From Lachnospiraceae bacterium UBA3774 (GTDB lineage Bacteria; Bacillota; Clostridia; Lachnospirales; Lachnospiraceae): a DNA stretch of 7,449 nt. Positions 5,715 through 7,449 of this stretch are shown here, in pieces. The stretch's first letter is position 1. Each line of letters begins with the position of its first letter. The stretch is from the NCBI GenBank assembly GCA_002369255.1, contig DFFO01000105.1:1-7449 (forward strand), written 5' to 3'. The notes under the pieces are model-generated. The model was given only the letters and a program-made list of their open reading frames with translations, was not told the DNA's origin and did no database searches. The translations under genes were made by a program, and so were the position numbers.

Positions 5715-7292
5715 ATGGAATTTTTCGGTACTTTCTGGGCGTTGGTGCCTCCGCTTCTCGCGATCGCGCTTGCCCTGATCACAAAAGAGGTTTACAGTTC
5801 CCTGTTTATCGGCGTTCTTGCCGGAGGACTTCTTGCGACCAAATTCGCTGTTCCTGCCGCGCTTAACACCATAATAAACGACGGACTGATAAAAGCCGTT
5901 GCCGGAAACGCGGGTATTTTCGTTTTCCTTGTCGTTCTCGGCGTTATCGTCGCCCTTATAAACAAGGCCGGCGCGGCGAAGGCTTTCGGCAATTTTGCCG
6001 ACAGACACATCAAAACAAAAGCCGGCGCGCTTATCTGCACTTGCATTTTCGGCATTTTGATCTTTATTGACGACTATTTCAACTGTCTTACGGTCGGCGC
6101 TGTTATGACGCCCGTTACCGACAGGAAAAAGATCAGCCGCGCAAAGCTTGCTTACGTTATCGACGCTACCGCGGCTCCCGTATGTATGATAGCTCCTATC
6201 TCGAGCTGGGCGGCTGCTGTTTCCGGTTACGTTGACAGCGATAAGATCGGCGGTTTTGAGCTTTTTGTAAAGGCGATCCCCTTCAACTTTTATTCGATCC
6301 TCACATTGGCATTTGTTATTATGATCTCTCTACTCGGCTTTGATTACGGCAAAATGAGAAAATCAGAGCTTAAAGCAAGTCAGGGAGACCTCGGAGAGAC
6401 GGCTGTTAAGGTCGAGGACGAAGCTCCGAAAACAAATGACGCTTCTTCGGAAACAGTTGCTTCCGTCAAGAACGAGAAAGAACGCAGAAACAAGAGCAAA
6501 GGCTCCGCAAAAGTCATCGATATGCTTCTTCCCATACTTGTGCTTATCGGGCTTTGCGTAGTTGCGCTGATATTTAACGGCGGTTTCTTTGACGCTGAAA
6601 GCGAATATTATCGTGATTTCATCGGTTCCTTCGGAAATACCGACGCCACTGTGGCGCTGCCTCTCGGAGGTCTTGTAACGCTTGTTTTGCTTATCCTTTA
6701 TCTCGCATGCAGAAAGCTTGTTTCTCTTAAAGACGCCATGGCTGCCATTCCCGCAGGATTTAAGACGATGGTTCCCGCCATGCTCATCCTGACTCTTGCT
6801 ACGGCGCTCAAGAACATGACAGGCCTTCTCGGTTCTACCGAATTTGTCAATTCATTTATGTCCGGAGCTTCCGAATCACTCTATAAGATGCTTCCTGCAG
6901 TTATTTTTGTAGTTGCGGTAATCATCTCCTTCTCGACCGGTACTTCCTGGGGAACGTTCGGTATTCTTATCCCGATAGTCACCGATATTTTCAAAGTCGG
7001 CGATCCGCTGCTTTTTGTCGGCGTTTCAGCATGCCTTGCCGGCGCTGTTTGCGGCGACCACTGCTCTCCCATCTCGGATACGACCATCATGTCTTCCGCA
7101 GGAGCTCAGTGCAATCACGTTGAACACGTCTCTACGCAGCTGCCCTACGCGATCACGGTTGCGATATTCTCTTTTGTGGGCTTTATCATTTCGGGACTTT
7201 TCCCCAATATTTATATCGTATTGCCCTCAATGCTGGCTTTGATGTTCATCTTCCTGCTTATTATGAAGAGCATTCAGAAGAAAAAAGCATAA
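5715..7292 (+). CDS. nhaC: NhaC-family sodium/proton antiporter
   Basis: A 525-residue inner-membrane transporter, likely exchanging internal Na+ for external H+ in pH and salt balance. Family marks are clear: IDDYFNCLTVG (118-128), DATAAPVCMIAPISSW (150-165), FSTGTSWGTFGILIP (406-420) and the signature GDHCSPISDTTIMSS (447-461) followed by HVSTQLPY (471-478). About 11-12 membrane segments are visible. Between two of them lies a charged stretch without hydrophobic residues (about 212-264, rich in Glu, Lys, Ser), probably a cytoplasmic loop. It makes the protein somewhat longer than typical members. Some relatives exchange organic acids (for example the malate/lactate exchanger MleN), so the substrate is not proven. 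AAGGAG at 5702-5707 is 7 bases before the ATG. The gene stands alone, with its own promoter and terminator, and is not part of the tetR unit. Confidence 0.9.
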   Translation: MEFFGTFWALVPPLLAIALALITKEVYSSLFIGVLAGGLLATKFAVPAALNTIINDGLIKAVAGNAGIFVFLVVLGVIVALINKAGAAKAFGNFADRHIKTKAGALICTCIFGILIFIDDYFNCLTVGAVMTPVTDRKKISRAKLAYVIDATAAPVCMIAPISSWAAAVSGYVDSDKIGGFELFVKAIPFNFYSILTLAFVIMISLLGFDYGKMRKSELKASQGDLGETAVKVEDEAPKTNDASSETVASVKNEKERRNKSKGSAKVIDMLLPILVLIGLCVVALIFNGGFFDAESEYYRDFIGSFGNTDATVALPLGGLVTLVLLILYLACRKLVSLKDAMAAIPAGFKTMVPAMLILTLATALKNMTGLLGSTEFVNSFMSGASESLYKMLPAVIFVVAVIISFSTGTSWGTFGILIPIVTDIFKVGDPLLFVGVSACLAGAVCGDHCSPISDTTIMSSAGAQCNHVEHVSTQLPYAITVAIFSFVGFIISGLFPNIYIVLPSMLALMFIFLLIMKSIQKKKA

Positions 7293-7311
7293 GCCCACAT
7301 TTTGCCAAAGC

Positions 7312-7351
7312 AAAAAGCCTTCACCTCTATTTGCGGAGATGAAGGCTTTTT
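7312..7351. terminator. Bidirectional terminator between the antiporter gene and tRNA-Met
   Basis: AAAAAGCCTTCA (7312-7323) pairs perfectly with TGAAGGCTTTTT (7340-7351). The stem can continue with CTC/GAG after one mismatch. Rightward it ends in TTTTTCTT and serves the antiporter gene, whose stop is 19 bases before the hairpin. Leftward it ends in TTTTT and can end the tRNA transcript that comes from the right edge. Confidence 0.9.
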
Positions 7352-7374
7352 CTTATGATCTTTACAACAAAAAA

Positions 7375-7448
7375 TAGCGAGGGAGGGATTTGAACCCCCG
7401 ACACCGCGGGTATGAACCGCGTGCTCTCGCCAACTGAGCTACCTCGCC
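7375..7448 (-). tRNA. tRNA-Met (anticodon CAU, elongator type)
   Basis: A complete 74-base cloverleaf. Acceptor GGCGAGG (7442-7448) pairs with CCTCGCT with a G1-U72 wobble, the D-stem is GCTC/GAGC, the anticodon stem CGCGG/CCGCG holds the loop TTCATAC with CAT at 7412-7414, and the T-arm GGGGG-TTCAAAT-CCCTC includes one G-U pair. The anticodon stem lacks the three G-C pairs of initiator tRNA and position 1 is paired, so it is not the initiator. The G1-U72 pair and the loop closely resemble the elongator tRNA-Met of Bacillus subtilis, which argues against the CAU-reading tRNA-Ile. Discriminator base is A. CCA is not encoded; the sequence after it is a run of six T. Transcription comes from beyond the right edge. 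Confidence 0.93.
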
Positions 7449-7449
7449 A

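Noticed and set aside
7375..7448. Initiator tRNA or the CAU-anticodon tRNA-Ile
   Set aside because: Position 1-72 is a G-U pair rather than a mismatch, the anticodon stem lacks the three consecutive G-C pairs of initiators, and the loop and stems resemble the elongator tRNA-Met.

Overview
The window looks like a chromosomal segment of a low-to-middle G+C member of the Bacillota, most likely class Clostridia. This rests on strong GGAGG-type ribosome binding sites before every gene, canonical sigma-A promoters, a 6S RNA of Firmicutes type, an elongator tRNA-Met resembling that of Bacillus but with no encoded CCA, and a eukaryote-like NADP-type isocitrate dehydrogenase as found in many gut Clostridia. 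The genus cannot be told from the sequence.

Left part (1-1092): a leftward unit made of a sigma-A promoter (1024-1052), a 6S RNA gene (about 823-1017) and the first 266 codons of isocitrate dehydrogenase (icd), which runs off the left edge. No terminator hairpin or second promoter is evident between the 6S RNA and icd, so icd may be read from the 6S promoter. A strong hairpin terminator (1069-1092) lies just upstream and closes the next leftward operon.

Middle part (1137-5567): a leftward two-gene operon encodes a 694-residue MMPL/RND-type membrane transporter and, 14 bases downstream, a 547-residue exported protein built around two blocks of Leu-x-x-Gly heptad repeats. A TetR-family regulator is transcribed divergently from it. 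The layout (regulator / divergent transporter + exported partner) suggests a regulated export or efflux module whose substrate cannot be read from the sequence. This is the least standard system in the window.

Right part (5568-7449): a short intergenic stretch carries two copies of an 11-base direct repeat, a likely terminator for the regulator gene, and a very good promoter with a perfect palindrome over its -10 box. This promoter drives a rightward NhaC-family sodium/proton antiporter gene. A hairpin that can work in both directions separates it from a convergent tRNA-Met(CAU) gene at the right edge.

No mobile element, CRISPR array, integration site or sign of recent gene transfer was seen.
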